From NCBI GenBank assembly GCA_051881075.1, contig JBJEPE010000004.1, forward strand, positions 31,382 through 95,381: DNA of 64,000 nt, given 5' to 3'. Positions 28,745 through 38,022 of the stretch are shown here, piece after piece (the stretch's first letter is position 1; each line of letters opens with the position of its first letter). The DNA is from RUG14223 sp051881075. Lineage in GTDB: Bacteria; Bacillota; Clostridia; Oscillospirales; Acutalibacteraceae. Below the pieces are notes generated by a model that saw only the letters and a list, made by a program, of their open reading frames with translations, searched no databases and was not told the DNA's origin. A program made the translations under genes and the position numbers.

Positions 28745-31700
28745 ATGTTAAAGAAAATTTTATCATTGATTTTAGCAGGAGTTATTTTGTTCTCTAGTGG
28801 GGCTGTAGCTTTTGCGGCTGATTTTGCGGAAACTACTGAAGATGCAAGTGTAGACGCTACATCAGAAGTTAGTGATGCTGAAGAACTTTTGCAAATTTCT
28901 AAAGACCTTGGGTTGATAGGTCAGGAGAAAAAAGGAAATGATCCATTATTTAATGATGATCTTGAAGAGGCAATCAAAATAATTCGTCCCGATACTTATA
29001 CTAAATATGTCAATGCGGCTAGTAATAAGATATCATTGAGTGCATTAATGCAAAGAATTTGGATATCGGCTGGTAAACCGATTTTTGATAATGATGAATC
29101 AGGTGGTGAAATCACAAATAATAAATTAGACTATGCTGGATTATATTGTTCTATGATGGGTTTTGTTGATAACAAAATGCTTACTCAAAACGATGAGTTT
29201 ATTAATTGTTCTCTAGCTGCTGAAATTTTACTCAAGTATTATTTTAATGTTTGGATTGAAATTGAAGACAAAGTTGAAACTGAAAAGAAAGTTCAAACTC
29301 TTATCAAAACTAAAAATAATCCCGATAGCTATCAACAATCAAACATAAATAGTGATTTTACCATAACAGAGATTTCTTATTGCGAAAAAAATGACAGTAT
29401 TATATTTGAATTTAGCGTAAAGAGAGTAACAAAGTATGCAGTTTTATCAAAAAAGAAATTAACAAAATCACAATATGAATCAATAATGGGAATACCAGTA
29501 CCTGCAAACGGAGAAGTTCTGCAAGGCTTTCAAAAATTTATAATTAAAAGAATTGAATTATTAGATGATTTAAAGAGTGGCAAGAAAACAGATAATTCGT
29601 TACAAAAGTGTACATTAAACGCATCAAAACTATGTGCTATTCTTACAGGTGAAGAAAATAGTGACGGCGCAAATGACAATAATAATGGGGAAGTTAATCT
29701 TGACTATAATAATGATGGAGAAATTAATTTATTGGATCCATATTTTAGTGACATCGAAAAGATTAGTGTCATATTTAAATTCGATGAGAGTACTGTAGAG
29801 AAGACAATTAATAATTTAGACTTGAATATAGCTGATTTGCTAAGCGACAAGTGTGAAAATACTTACTTTTATATGAGCTGGACTATTGATAATATTACGA
29901 AATGGCGTTATGTAAATAAAGACGGAAATGTAAGGTGGTATAAAGAAGACGATGAATGTGATTATGGATACTATAAAGATTGCTTCAATCCAAATGTATC
30001 ACTATATAACATAACATCTAAAAATATTACATTTGTTAAAGCGGAATGGACGGATTCTGATTCATTTGATTATGTAATCAATTCAGATAATCAAACAGCA
30101 ACAATAACAGGTTATCCCGGCACTGGTACCGAGGTAATCATACCACCAATCATAGACGGATATACTGTAACCGGTATAGATGATATGGCATTTTATGGTT
30201 GCTCAAGTGTAACAAGCATAATTATTCCTGATAGTATATCATGGATAGGGTGGAGTGCATTTGGTGATTGCACAAACTTAACAAGTGTAATTATAGGCAG
30301 TGGAGTAATTAGTATTGACGATTATGCATTTCGTGACTGTACAAGTTTAAAAAATATAAATGTAGATAGTAATAATAAATGTTATACAAGCGTTCAGGGA
30401 GTTCTATTTACAAAAGATATGAAAACTTTGGTGCGTTATCCATGCGCTAAAATAGGTCAGAATTATGTTATACCTAGTAGTGTAACTAGTGTAGAGAATG
30501 GTGCATTTGAAGATTGTATAAATTTAACAAGTATATCTTTATCCGATAATTTAAAAAGAATAGGAGATTGTGCCTTTGCTTATTGTAAGTCTTTGAAAAA
30601 TATCTCTATTGCGGAAGGCACAACACGTATAGGAAACTGTGCGTTTTCAGGTTGCACAGATTTAGTTAGTGTAAGCGTTCCAAATAGTGTAACATCGATA
30701 GGTGTTAATGCGTTTGACACTAAAAAGACCTTAACGGTTTATTGCTATAAAAACTCATGTACTGAAAGATATGCACAAAGTAACAACATAAACTACAAAT
30801 GTTTCACACCTGCTAGTGACTTTAAATATACAGTAGATGAAGCTACAAAAACAGCCATAATAACAGGATATCCCGGTACAGGTGCGGAGGTAATCATACC
30901 ACCAAGCATAGATGGATATAGTGTAACAGGTATAGATAATTCTGCGTTTAATTGTTGCGAAATAATAACAAGTGTTATTTTACCTAGCAGTATTACGAAA
31001 ATAGGATCATGGGCGTTTAATTATTGCAAAAGTTTAAAAAGAATAGATGTATTTGGTGACAGTAACTATTATACAAGTATTGATGGAGTATTATTTACAA
31101 AGGATAAGAAAACTATTGTACGCTATCCATGTGCTAAAGAGGGTAAAGAGTATATTATTCCGAGTGGCGTAAAAAAAATATACGACAGTTGCTTTAATGA
31201 CACAAGTTTAGTAAGTATAACTATTCCTTACGGTGTAACTAATATAGGTTCAGGTGCGTTTTTATATAGTGACAGTTTAACAAGTATAAATTTGCCTACT
31301 AGCTTAAAAAATATAGGTGATTCTGCATTTCTCTATTGCAAAAGCTTAACAAGCATAGATATACCTAAAAGTGTAACAAGTATTGGACATAGCGCATTCG
31401 CTAGCACAGGCTTAACAAGTATAACAATACCTGATAGTGTGACAAGTATAGAAACTAGTGTCTTTGCGTTTTGCAAAGACTTAGAAAGTGTTACTATCCC
31501 TGACAGCGTAACAAGCATAAGCGAATGGGCATTTTATGAAAGTTATTATGTAACAATCTACTGTAACTCCGGTTCATATGCTGAAAGCTATGCAAAAAGT
31601 AACAGTATAAACTACAAATGTTTCACACCTGCTAGTGACTTTAAATATACAAAGGATAAATCCACAAAGACAGCAACAATAACAGGATATCCCGGTACCG

Positions 31701-32647
31701 GTGCTGAGGTAATCATACCACCAAGCATAGATGGATATAGTGTAACAGGTATAGGAGATTCTGCATTTCGTGATTGTACAAGTCTAGAAAATATATTTAT
31801 ACCGGAAAGCGTAAAAAGTATGGGTATGTATGCCCTCTATGGCTGTACAAATCTAAAAAATATAACTATTCCTGAACGCTTGATAAATAAGGGCGATGCT
31901 GACTTAGACGGTAAGATTACATCATATGATGTTAATCTTATAGAAGACCATTTAGACAAAATAAGTACCTTAAATAGTGTACAAAGAAAATTTGCTGACG
32001 TTGACGGTGACGAAGAAATAACCGAAAATGATACATTGACAATAAGTAAGTATTTTTGGGGACTGATATGCACCATTGATATGTCAAAATATACAACGTA
32101 TGCTATTGGTGATGTTGATGGCGATGGTGTGGTTACAGCTGATGATAAAGCTTTGATTGAAAAATACTTGAATAATCAAGTAATATTGGATGAAAATCAA
32201 ATTAATGCAGCAGATGTTGACAAAGATGGTAAGGTTACTATATCTGATAGTACAGCGATAGAAAAATATGCAAGCGCAGTTGCTTATTTAACTAATGTCA
32301 TGTCAAAGTATAAAAGAGAACCGGCTTATTATGATGAAGAACGTAATGGTTATATTCATCATAGTTATATTAACAGATTGAATGGTGATTATATAAATTC
32401 AGAAATAATACTGCATAAGTGTGCTGACTATCAATATTCAAAAGGAGATGTAGACGGTGACGGCAGAATTACAGTGCGAGATGCTATACTGGTTCAAAAA
32501 TGTTCACTTTTATTAATGGCATTTGACAATGATAGTCATAAAAATGCGGCAGATGTAAATGATGATGGCAAAGCCGATATTGTAGATGCAACCATAATAC
32601 AGAAATGCGCTCTTGGAATTACAGTTAAATATTTAACGTGTTCTTAA
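28745..32647 (+). CDS. Secreted BspA-like leucine-rich-repeat protein with three C-terminal dockerin-like modules
   Basis: A 1,300-residue protein. The signal peptide (LSLILAGVILFSSGAVAFA) is nearly that of the LRR paralogue at 22127. The N-terminal region has a degenerate SLH-like segment (LMQRIWISAGKPI). Three LRR_5 blocks follow, the latter two introduced by TATITGYPGTGAEVIIPP-like sequence and two of the blocks ending in an SYAESYAKSN-like cap. From residue about 1049 there are three dockerin-like modules. Their calcium loops read DADLDGKIT and DVDGDEEIT, then DVDGDGVVT and DVDKDGKVT, then DVDGDGRIT and DVNDDGKAD. Dockerins bind cohesins on scaffoldins, so this protein may be docked to a cell-surface complex. 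No cohesin gene is in the window. Confidence 0.92.
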   Translation: MLKKILSLILAGVILFSSGAVAFAADFAETTEDASVDATSEVSDAEELLQISKDLGLIGQEKKGNDPLFNDDLEEAIKIIRPDTYTKYVNAASNKISLSALMQRIWISAGKPIFDNDESGGEITNNKLDYAGLYCSMMGFVDNKMLTQNDEFINCSLAAEILLKYYFNVWIEIEDKVETEKKVQTLIKTKNNPDSYQQSNINSDFTITEISYCEKNDSIIFEFSVKRVTKYAVLSKKKLTKSQYESIMGIPVPANGEVLQGFQKFIIKRIELLDDLKSGKKTDNSLQKCTLNASKLCAILTGEENSDGANDNNNGEVNLDYNNDGEINLLDPYFSDIEKISVIFKFDESTVEKTINNLDLNIADLLSDKCENTYFYMSWTIDNITKWRYVNKDGNVRWYKEDDECDYGYYKDCFNPNVSLYNITSKNITFVKAEWTDSDSFDYVINSDNQTATITGYPGTGTEVIIPPIIDGYTVTGIDDMAFYGCSSVTSIIIPDSISWIGWSAFGDCTNLTSVIIGSGVISIDDYAFRDCTSLKNINVDSNNKCYTSVQGVLFTKDMKTLVRYPCAKIGQNYVIPSSVTSVENGAFEDCINLTSISLSDNLKRIGDCAFAYCKSLKNISIAEGTTRIGNCAFSGCTDLVSVSVPNSVTSIGVNAFDTKKTLTVYCYKNSCTERYAQSNNINYKCFTPASDFKYTVDEATKTAIITGYPGTGAEVIIPPSIDGYSVTGIDNSAFNCCEIITSVILPSSITKIGSWAFNYCKSLKRIDVFGDSNYYTSIDGVLFTKDKKTIVRYPCAKEGKEYIIPSGVKKIYDSCFNDTSLVSITIPYGVTNIGSGAFLYSDSLTSINLPTSLKNIGDSAFLYCKSLTSIDIPKSVTSIGHSAFASTGLTSITIPDSVTSIETSVFAFCKDLESVTIPDSVTSISEWAFYESYYVTIYCNSGSYAESYAKSNSINYKCFTPASDFKYTKDKSTKTATITGYPGTGAEVIIPPSIDGYSVTGIGDSAFRDCTSLENIFIPESVKSMGMYALYGCTNLKNITIPERLINKGDADLDGKITSYDVNLIEDHLDKISTLNSVQRKFADVDGDEEITENDTLTISKYFWGLICTIDMSKYTTYAIGDVDGDGVVTADDKALIEKYLNNQVILDENQINAADVDKDGKVTISDSTAIEKYASAVAYLTNVMSKYKREPAYYDEERNGYIHHSYINRLNGDYINSEIILHKCADYQYSKGDVDGDGRITVRDAILVQKCSLLLMAFDNDSHKNAADVNDDGKADIVDATIIQKCALGITVKYLTCS

Positions 32648-33079
32648 TAGAAAAATATAATGTTTTCAACGGTTAATGGTCTGTATTTAACGTTATACTT
32701 TAATTTCATAAAACCACTTTTGCCCCCTTTATAAATTTTTATATATGCTTTATGCTAAGTCATAGAGCGCACAGCGGCGGTGTTGTCAAATTGTTATTTG
32801 GCGGCATTGCCGCTTTGCTTATGGTCAAAACACACAAATAAAAAAGATAACAAAAAAATTTACCAAAACAGTTGCAAAAAATTACATATAGATGTATAAT
32901 AACAATATAGTGCCTATAGCAGAAGATATGTAGGTTTTATTTGTATTTTATGGCGCATTGTGCCGCATTTTACGGTATTTTGCCGGTTATATTTTAACTT
33001 GCAAAAGGGCGAAATATGCTATTGAGCAAATTGCACAAAAAAGCGGCGTAAAATTTTTATAACTTTTACAAAGATAAAC
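32648..33079. other. Intergenic stretch upstream of the ribosomal cluster
   Basis: No open frame with coding features. It contains an imperfect GC-rich inverted repeat AGCGGC...GCCGCT (about 32771-32815) without a T-tract, and several GCCGCATT/GCCGGTT-like words around 32950-32990. No clear terminator for the preceding gene was found. Confidence 0.5.
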
Positions 33080-33111
33080 TTGCTATTTTGGTGACTATAT
33101 GGTATTATAAT
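33080..33111 (+). promoter_or_regulatory. Promoter of the S10-spc-alpha cluster
   Basis: -35 TTGCTA (33080-33085) with TATTAT at 17 bp (33103-33108), overlapping a perfect TATAAT at 20 bp (33106-33111). Start expected near 33113-33118. Confidence 0.5.
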
Positions 33112-33112
33112 T

Positions 33113-33402
33113 AAGCGTGACTGCAACAGATATGCGATGAAACGGGAGGTTGCGGCTGAAAGATGCCGGTTTTTCCGTGGAGTATGTCCGATTTTAAACC
33201 GGGCGACAAAAATATTTCTCAGCGTAACAGGGTAACAAGAGGGTTGCTGTGCCTTGATACGATTAGATGCTTTTGGACTATCTTTCCCGGATAACTATGT
33301 CAGTTATTCGGTTTTTTAAAGGAAGAGGATGAAACACTCGGATGTGTTTGATAGTTTTAAAAAGCAAACCGCCCGCCAACTATAACGAAGGAGGCGATTT
33401 TA
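33113..33402 (+). promoter_or_regulatory. Long leader of the S10 cluster with attenuator-like terminator
   Basis: About 290 nt separate the predicted transcription start from rpsJ. At 33287-33317 a 10-bp stem (CCGGATAACT with AGTTATTCGG, one G-U) is followed by T6. This is a complete intrinsic terminator inside the leader, about 86 nt before the rpsJ start. Upstream leader sequence shows other GC-rich pairing segments. In E. coli the S10 leader is attenuated by L4; whether L4 or another protein acts here is inference. Confidence 0.6.
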
Positions 33403-33714
33403 GTGGCAGTCAAGGAAAAGATAAGGATAAGGCTTAAGGGTTACGACCATCAGCTCGTTGATCAGTCAGCAGAGCGCATAGTTGCAACAGCGAAGCGTAC
33501 AGGCGCCAGAGTTTCAGGTCCGGTACCGCTTCCAACCGAAAAGCAGATTATCACAATTCTTCGTGCTGTTCATAAGTACAAGGATAGCCGTGAACAGTTC
33601 GAAATGAGAACACACAAAAGACTTATCGACATTCTCAGACCGTCTAACAAGACAGTTGAAGCTTTGATGAGTCTGGAACTCCCTGCAGGTGTTGATATAG
33701 AGATTAAGCTCTAA
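33403..33714 (+). CDS. rpsJ: 30S ribosomal protein S10
   Basis: A 103-residue S10, first gene of the ribosomal cluster. It is part of the 30S head and also acts as NusE in transcription antitermination. Recognised by KIRIRLKGYDHQLVDQS and TRKRLID-like HKRLIDIL. The start is GTG at 33403, with AAGGAGG 8 bp upstream. A 69-bp gap containing a GAAA-capped hairpin separates it from rplC. Confidence 0.98.
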   Translation: MAVKEKIRIRLKGYDHQLVDQSAERIVATAKRTGARVSGPVPLPTEKQIITILRAVHKYKDSREQFEMRTHKRLIDILRPSNKTVEALMSLELPAGVDIEIKL

Positions 33715-33733
33715 TTCAACGGACAGCAGCTGG

Positions 33734-33765
33734 AGGTCAAGTTGGCGAAAGCCAACCAATAACCT
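33734..33765 (+). promoter_or_regulatory. GNRA-capped hairpin between rpsJ and rplC
   Basis: GTTGGC-GAAA-GCCAAC forms a perfect 6-bp stem closed by a GNRA tetraloop (33741-33756). It is flanked by AGGT (33734-33737) and ACCT (33762-33765), which can pair across an internal loop. It lies just before the rplC ribosome-binding site. A role in translational control or mRNA processing is possible but unproven. Confidence 0.45.
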
Positions 33766-33783
33766 TTTAGGAGGCATTATAAA

Positions 33784-34416
33784 ATGCAAAAAGCTATTAT
33801 CGGCAAGAAGATCGGTATGACACAGATCTTCGACGAAAAGGGTAACGTTGTTCCCGTTACTGTTGTTGAAGCAGGCCCATGCGTTGTTTCACAGAAGAAA
33901 ACAGTAGAAAACGACGGTTACGCATCAGTTCAGATCGGTTACGGCGATTTAAAGGCAAGCAAGGTTACTAAGCCTATGAAGGGTCACTTCGATAAGGCAG
34001 GCGTTGCTTACAAGAGAACTCTCCGTGAATTTAGATTTGATGATTGCGATGCTTACAATGTAGGCGATCTTATCAAGGCTGACGCATTTGCAACAGGTGA
34101 TAAGATAGACGTAACAGGTACCAGCAAAGGTAAGGGCTATGCAGGCGTAATTAAGCGTTGGAATTTCCAAAGACTTAAGGAAACCCACGGTTCAGGTCCT
34201 GTTGCAAGACACGGCGGTTCAATCGGCTCATGTTCAGACCCTTCAAGAGTTTGGAAGGGAAAGAAAATGGCAGGTCATTTGGGAGCCGAAAGAGTAACTG
34301 TTCAAAACTTAACTGTAGTTAAGGTAGATGCGGAAAACAATCTTATTGCTGTAAAGGGCGCAATTCCCGGTCCTAACGGCGGTATCGTAGTTATTCGTGA
34401 CTCGGTTAAGGCGTAA
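33784..34416 (+). CDS. rplC: 50S ribosomal protein L3
   Basis: A 210-residue L3, an early-assembly 23S rRNA binder that reaches the peptidyl-transferase centre. Motifs: IGKKIGMTQIFDEKG at the N-terminus and the central WNFQRLKETHGSGPVARHGG loop (given in part), then KMAGHLGAERVTVQN. AGGAGG precedes the ATG. Full length and intact. Confidence 0.98.
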   Translation: MQKAIIGKKIGMTQIFDEKGNVVPVTVVEAGPCVVSQKKTVENDGYASVQIGYGDLKASKVTKPMKGHFDKAGVAYKRTLREFRFDDCDAYNVGDLIKADAFATGDKIDVTGTSKGKGYAGVIKRWNFQRLKETHGSGPVARHGGSIGSCSDPSRVWKGKKMAGHLGAERVTVQNLTVVKVDAENNLIAVKGAIPGPNGGIVVIRDSVKA

Positions 34417-34433
34417 GGGAAGGAGGAGTTTAA

Positions 34434-35057
34434 ATGCCAAATGTAGATGTATTGGATATGGGCGGCAGCAAGGTAGGTACTATTGAGCTTTCAGACGCTA
34501 TATTCGGAATCGAACCCAACGCAGCAGTTATGCACCATATGGTAGTTAATTATCTTGCCAACCAGCGTCAGGGTACACAGTCAGCACTTACAAGAGCTGA
34601 GGTATCAGGCGGCGGAAAGAAGCCATGGAGGCAAAAGGGTACAGGCCATGCAAGACAGGGCTCAACAAGAGCTCCGCAATGGACACACGGCGGTATCGTA
34701 TTTGCTCCAAAGCCAAGAGATTACAGCTATACTGTAAATAAGAAGGTAAGAAGACTCGCTATGAAGTCAGCTTTCTCAAGCAAGGCAGCTGACAACGATA
34801 TAATCGTTATTGACTCTATCACAACAGAGGAGTACAAGACAAAGGTTATAGCTGAGATGCTTAAGGCAGTAGGCGCAGAGAAGAAAGCATTGATAGTTCT
34901 TCCTGAGGTTGACAAAAAGGTAATCAACTCTGCAAGAAATATCCCTGGCGTTAAGACCGCACAGGTAAATACCTTAAATGTATACGATATGCTCAACGCT
35001 GATAAGCTTATCATTGTTAAGTCAGCCGTTGAAATGATCGAGGAGGTGTACGCATAA
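34434..35057 (+). CDS. rplD: 50S ribosomal protein L4
   Basis: A 207-residue L4 lining the exit tunnel. Typical features are TRAEVSGGGKKPWRQKGTG and RQGSTRAPQWTHGGI, the basic tunnel loop, and the C-terminal NTLNVYDMLNADKLI. Its stop shares one base with the rplW start. L4 is the S10-operon repressor and attenuator protein in E. coli, which is relevant to the leader terminator at 33287-33317. Confidence 0.98.
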   Translation: MPNVDVLDMGGSKVGTIELSDAIFGIEPNAAVMHHMVVNYLANQRQGTQSALTRAEVSGGGKKPWRQKGTGHARQGSTRAPQWTHGGIVFAPKPRDYSYTVNKKVRRLAMKSAFSSKAADNDIIVIDSITTEEYKTKVIAEMLKAVGAEKKALIVLPEVDKKVINSARNIPGVKTAQVNTLNVYDMLNADKLIIVKSAVEMIEEVYA

Positions 35058-35347
35058 TGAATGCAAGAGATATTGTTATAAGACCTGTTATTACAGAGAA
35101 AAGTATTGCAGCAGCTAGTAGCAAAAGGTACACCTTTGAAGTTGATAAGTCAGCTAATAAAATAGAAATAGCAAGAGCTGTTGAAGAGATTTTTAAGGTT
35201 AAGGTTACTAAGGTAAACACAGTAAGTGTTAGAGGCCACCTCCGCCGTCAAGGCAGAAGCGAAGGCTACACCAAGGCTTGGAAAAAGGCTATCGTAACCT
35301 TATCACAGGACAGCAAGAGCATCGAAATTTTTGAAGGTATGATGTAA
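35057..35347 (+). CDS. rplW: 50S ribosomal protein L23
   Basis: A 96-residue L23, located at the exit-tunnel rim where trigger factor and SRP dock. Recognised by DIVIRPVITEKS and YTFEVDKSANKIEIARAVEEIF. It starts within the rplD stop codon (TAATG), preceded by the GAGGAGGTG site inside the end of rplD. Intact. Confidence 0.97.
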   Translation: MNARDIVIRPVITEKSIAAASSKRYTFEVDKSANKIEIARAVEEIFKVKVTKVNTVSVRGHLRRQGRSEGYTKAWKKAIVTLSQDSKSIEIFEGMM

Positions 35348-35416
35348 GCCTGAAAAGGCGAGAAGGTATGGGGAGAGCCATTTCCCCGCAAAACCATCAT
35401 AAGGAGTGTGAAATCA

Positions 35417-36250
35417 ATGGCAATTTTAACTTATAAACCGACTACAAACGCAAGACGTAATATGTCGGTTACAGATTACTCCGGACTTTCAAAGGTTGCA
35501 CCGGAAAAGAGCTTGCTTGCTCCGCTTAAGAAAAAATCCGGACGTAACAGCTACGGCAGAATTACTGTTCGCCACAGAGGCGGCGGCAATCGCAGAAAGT
35601 ACCGTATAATTGATTTTAAGCGTCAAAAGTTTGACGTACCGGGTAAGGTACTTACCCTTGAATATGATCCTAACCGTTCAGCTCATATCGCTTTGGTTGA
35701 GTATGAGGATGGCGAGAAGAGATATATCATCGCACCTATCGGATTAAAAGTAGGCGATACAGTAGTATCAGGCGAGAAGGCAGATATTAAGCCGGGTAAC
35801 GCATTACCACTTGTAAACATTCCGACAGGTACATTCGTTCACAACGTTGAGCTTTATCCCGGCAGAGGCGCACAGCTCGCCAGAGCCGCAGGTAACATGG
35901 CACAGCTTATGGCTAAAGAGGGCAACATGGCATTGCTCAGACTTCCCTCAGGCGAACTGCGTAATGTTCCTAATACTTGTATGGCTACTATTGGTCAAGT
36001 CGGTAACGCTGATCACGAGAACGTTAAGATCGGTAAAGCAGGACGTAAGCGTAACATGGGTTGGAGACCTACAGTAAGAGGTTCTGTAATGAACCCTTGC
36101 GATCACCCCCACGGCGGTGGTGAAGGTAAGAGCCCGGTTGGTCGCCCAGGCCCTGTAACTCCTTGGGGTAAGCCCGCTCTCGGATACAAGACAAGAAAAC
36201 CGCATAACCGTTCTGATAAGTTCATTATCAAGCGCAGAAACGGTAAGTAA
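35417..36250 (+). CDS. rplB: 50S ribosomal protein L2
   Basis: A 277-residue L2, required for subunit association and peptidyl-transferase activity. Motifs: YKPTTNARRNMSV, SGRNSYGRITVRHRGGGN, and the conserved C-terminal MNPCDHPHGGGEG with the key His. ATG 35417 is chosen because AAGGAG ends 10 bp before it; an in-frame GTG at 35408 lies almost on the ribosome-binding site. The 69-bp gap before it holds a small GGGGA/TCCCC inverted repeat. Confidence 0.98.
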   Translation: MAILTYKPTTNARRNMSVTDYSGLSKVAPEKSLLAPLKKKSGRNSYGRITVRHRGGGNRRKYRIIDFKRQKFDVPGKVLTLEYDPNRSAHIALVEYEDGEKRYIIAPIGLKVGDTVVSGEKADIKPGNALPLVNIPTGTFVHNVELYPGRGAQLARAAGNMAQLMAKEGNMALLRLPSGELRNVPNTCMATIGQVGNADHENVKIGKAGRKRNMGWRPTVRGSVMNPCDHPHGGGEGKSPVGRPGPVTPWGKPALGYKTRKPHNRSDKFIIKRRNGK

Positions 36251-36278
36251 TAGGCATACAGAAAGGAGCTTATGAACT

Positions 36279-36554
36279 ATGGGAAGAAGCGTTAAAAAGG
36301 GTCCTTTTGTACAGCCTGTGCTGCTTAAAAGGGTTCAAGAAATGAACGAGTCGGGAGAGAAGAGAATATTAAAGACATGGAGCAGAGCTTCAACGATTTT
36401 CCCCGATTTCGTAGGTCATACATTTGCTGTCCATGACGGACGCAAGCACGTACCTGTATATGTAACAGAAGATATGGTCGGACACAAGCTCGGTGAGTTT
36501 GCCCCGACAAGAACCTTCAGAGGTCATGCAGGTTCAAAAACAACAAAGAAATAA
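36279..36554 (+). CDS. rpsS: 30S ribosomal protein S19
   Basis: A 91-residue S19 in the 30S head near the A site. Recognised by MGRSVKKGPFV, TWSRASTIFPDFVGHT and LGEFAPTRTFRGH. Standard length. AAAGGAG precedes the ATG. Confidence 0.98.
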   Translation: MGRSVKKGPFVQPVLLKRVQEMNESGEKRILKTWSRASTIFPDFVGHTFAVHDGRKHVPVYVTEDMVGHKLGEFAPTRTFRGHAGSKTTKK

Positions 36555-36575
36555 GGCCGAAAGGAGTGTATAGCA

Positions 36576-36911
36576 ATGGAAGCAAGAGCATATTTGAAAT
36601 ACGTTCGTATTTCTCCCAGAAAAGTATCAATCGTACTTGATCTTATTAGAAATAAGCCGGTTGATCTCGCAATGGCTATCCTTAAGCATACCCCGAAGGC
36701 CGCTTGTGAGGACCTTCAAAAGTTGCTCAAGTCAGCAATAGCAAATGCAGAGAATAACCACAACATGGATGTTTCCAGACTTTATGTAGCAGAATGTTCA
36801 GTAAGTCAGGGTCCGATCCTCAAGCGTATTCGTCCGAGAGCGCAGGGTCGTGCATTCAGAATAAATAAAAAGACCTCGCACATTACACTTGTGCTGAAGG
36901 AAAAAGAATAA
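36576..36911 (+). CDS. rplV: 50S ribosomal protein L22
   Basis: A 111-residue L22 that lines the exit tunnel and touches all 23S domains. Recognised by YVRISPRKVSIVLDLIR and the hairpin loop segment GPILKRIRPRAQGRAFRI. Typical length, no insertion in the macrolide-related loop. Confidence 0.98.
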   Translation: MEARAYLKYVRISPRKVSIVLDLIRNKPVDLAMAILKHTPKAACEDLQKLLKSAIANAENNHNMDVSRLYVAECSVSQGPILKRIRPRAQGRAFRINKKTSHITLVLKEKE

Positions 36912-36931
36912 GCAGATGAGGAGGTAAGCTT

Positions 36932-37597
36932 ATGGGCCAGAAGGTAAATCCGCACGGTTTACGTGTAGGCGTAATCAAAAACTGGGATTCACGCTGGTTT
37001 GCTAAGAAGAAGGACTTCGGCGATATGCTCGTTGAGGACTACAATCTTAGAAAAACCTTAAAGAAGCAGTTAGCTTCAGCAGGCATCCCGAAAATCGAAA
37101 TTGAGCGTGACGCATCAAAGGTCAGAGTTCATATTCACTGCGCAAAGCCCGGTATGGTAATCGGTAAGGGCGGCAGTGAGATAGAAAAGCTTCGTCTTCA
37201 ATGCGAAGCAATACTCAAAAAGCCGGTTGCAATCAATATAGTTGAGGTTAAGAACCCTGACTTGAATGCACAGCTTGTAGCTGAGAGCATAGCTCAACAG
37301 CTTGAAAAGAGAATTTCTTTCCGTCGTGCTATGAAGCAGTCCATCGGTCGTGCTATGAAGCTTGGCGCAAAGGGTATAAAGACACAGTGCTCAGGCCGTT
37401 TAGGCGGTGCTGAAATAGCAAGAGCTGAGCAATATCACGAGGGTACAATCCCGCTTCAGACATTAAGAGCTGACATTGACTACGGTTTTGCAGAGGCTGC
37501 AACAACATACGGCCGCATCGGTGTTAAGGTTTGGCTTTACAAGGGTGAGGTACTTCAAGATAACCGTAGACCCCGTAGGGAAGGAGGCAGTAAATAA
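36932..37597 (+). CDS. rpsC: 30S ribosomal protein S3
   Basis: A 221-residue S3 at the mRNA entry channel. N-terminal GQKVNPHGLRVGVIKNWDSR, a KH domain around GMVIGKGGSEIEKL and the C-terminal domain with QCSGRLGGAEIARAE are all present. Its stop overlaps the rplP start by one base (TAATG). Confidence 0.98.
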   Translation: MGQKVNPHGLRVGVIKNWDSRWFAKKKDFGDMLVEDYNLRKTLKKQLASAGIPKIEIERDASKVRVHIHCAKPGMVIGKGGSEIEKLRLQCEAILKKPVAINIVEVKNPDLNAQLVAESIAQQLEKRISFRRAMKQSIGRAMKLGAKGIKTQCSGRLGGAEIARAEQYHEGTIPLQTLRADIDYGFAEAATTYGRIGVKVWLYKGEVLQDNRRPRREGGSK

Positions 37598-38022
37598 TGC
37601 TGTTACCAAAGAGAGTAAAATACCGCAGAGTCCAAAGAGGACGTATGAAGGGCAAGGCAAATCGTGGTAACAAGGTTGTTTACGGCGATTTCGGTCTTCA
37701 GGCTATGGAGCCATCATGGATCACATCTAATCAAATCGAAGCAGCCCGTGTTGCTATGACACGTTACTGCAAGAGATTCGGTAAGGTTTGGATCAAGATT
37801 TTCCCGGATAAGCCTGTTACAGAAAAGCCTGCTGAAACTCGAATGGGTTCCGGTAAAGGATCACCGGAATATTGGGTTGCAGTAGTTAAGCCGGGCAGAG
37901 TTTTATTTGAGATTGCCGGTGTTTCTGAGGAAACCGCAAGAGAAGCTATGCGTTTGGCTGCTAATAAATTGCCAATCAAGTGCAAGTTTGTAAAAAAAGA
38001 GGAAACGGGGGTTGAGCAGTAA
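37597..38022 (+). CDS. rplP: 50S ribosomal protein L16
   Basis: A 141-residue L16 next to the A site of the large subunit. Motifs: MLLPKRVKYRRVQRGRMKG, RGNKVVYGDFGLQA and RMGSGKGSPEYWVAVVKPG. Overlaps both neighbours by one base, showing tight coupling of rpsC-rplP-rpmC. Confidence 0.98.
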   Translation: MLLPKRVKYRRVQRGRMKGKANRGNKVVYGDFGLQAMEPSWITSNQIEAARVAMTRYCKRFGKVWIKIFPDKPVTEKPAETRMGSGKGSPEYWVAVVKPGRVLFEIAGVSEETAREAMRLAANKLPIKCKFVKKEETGVEQ

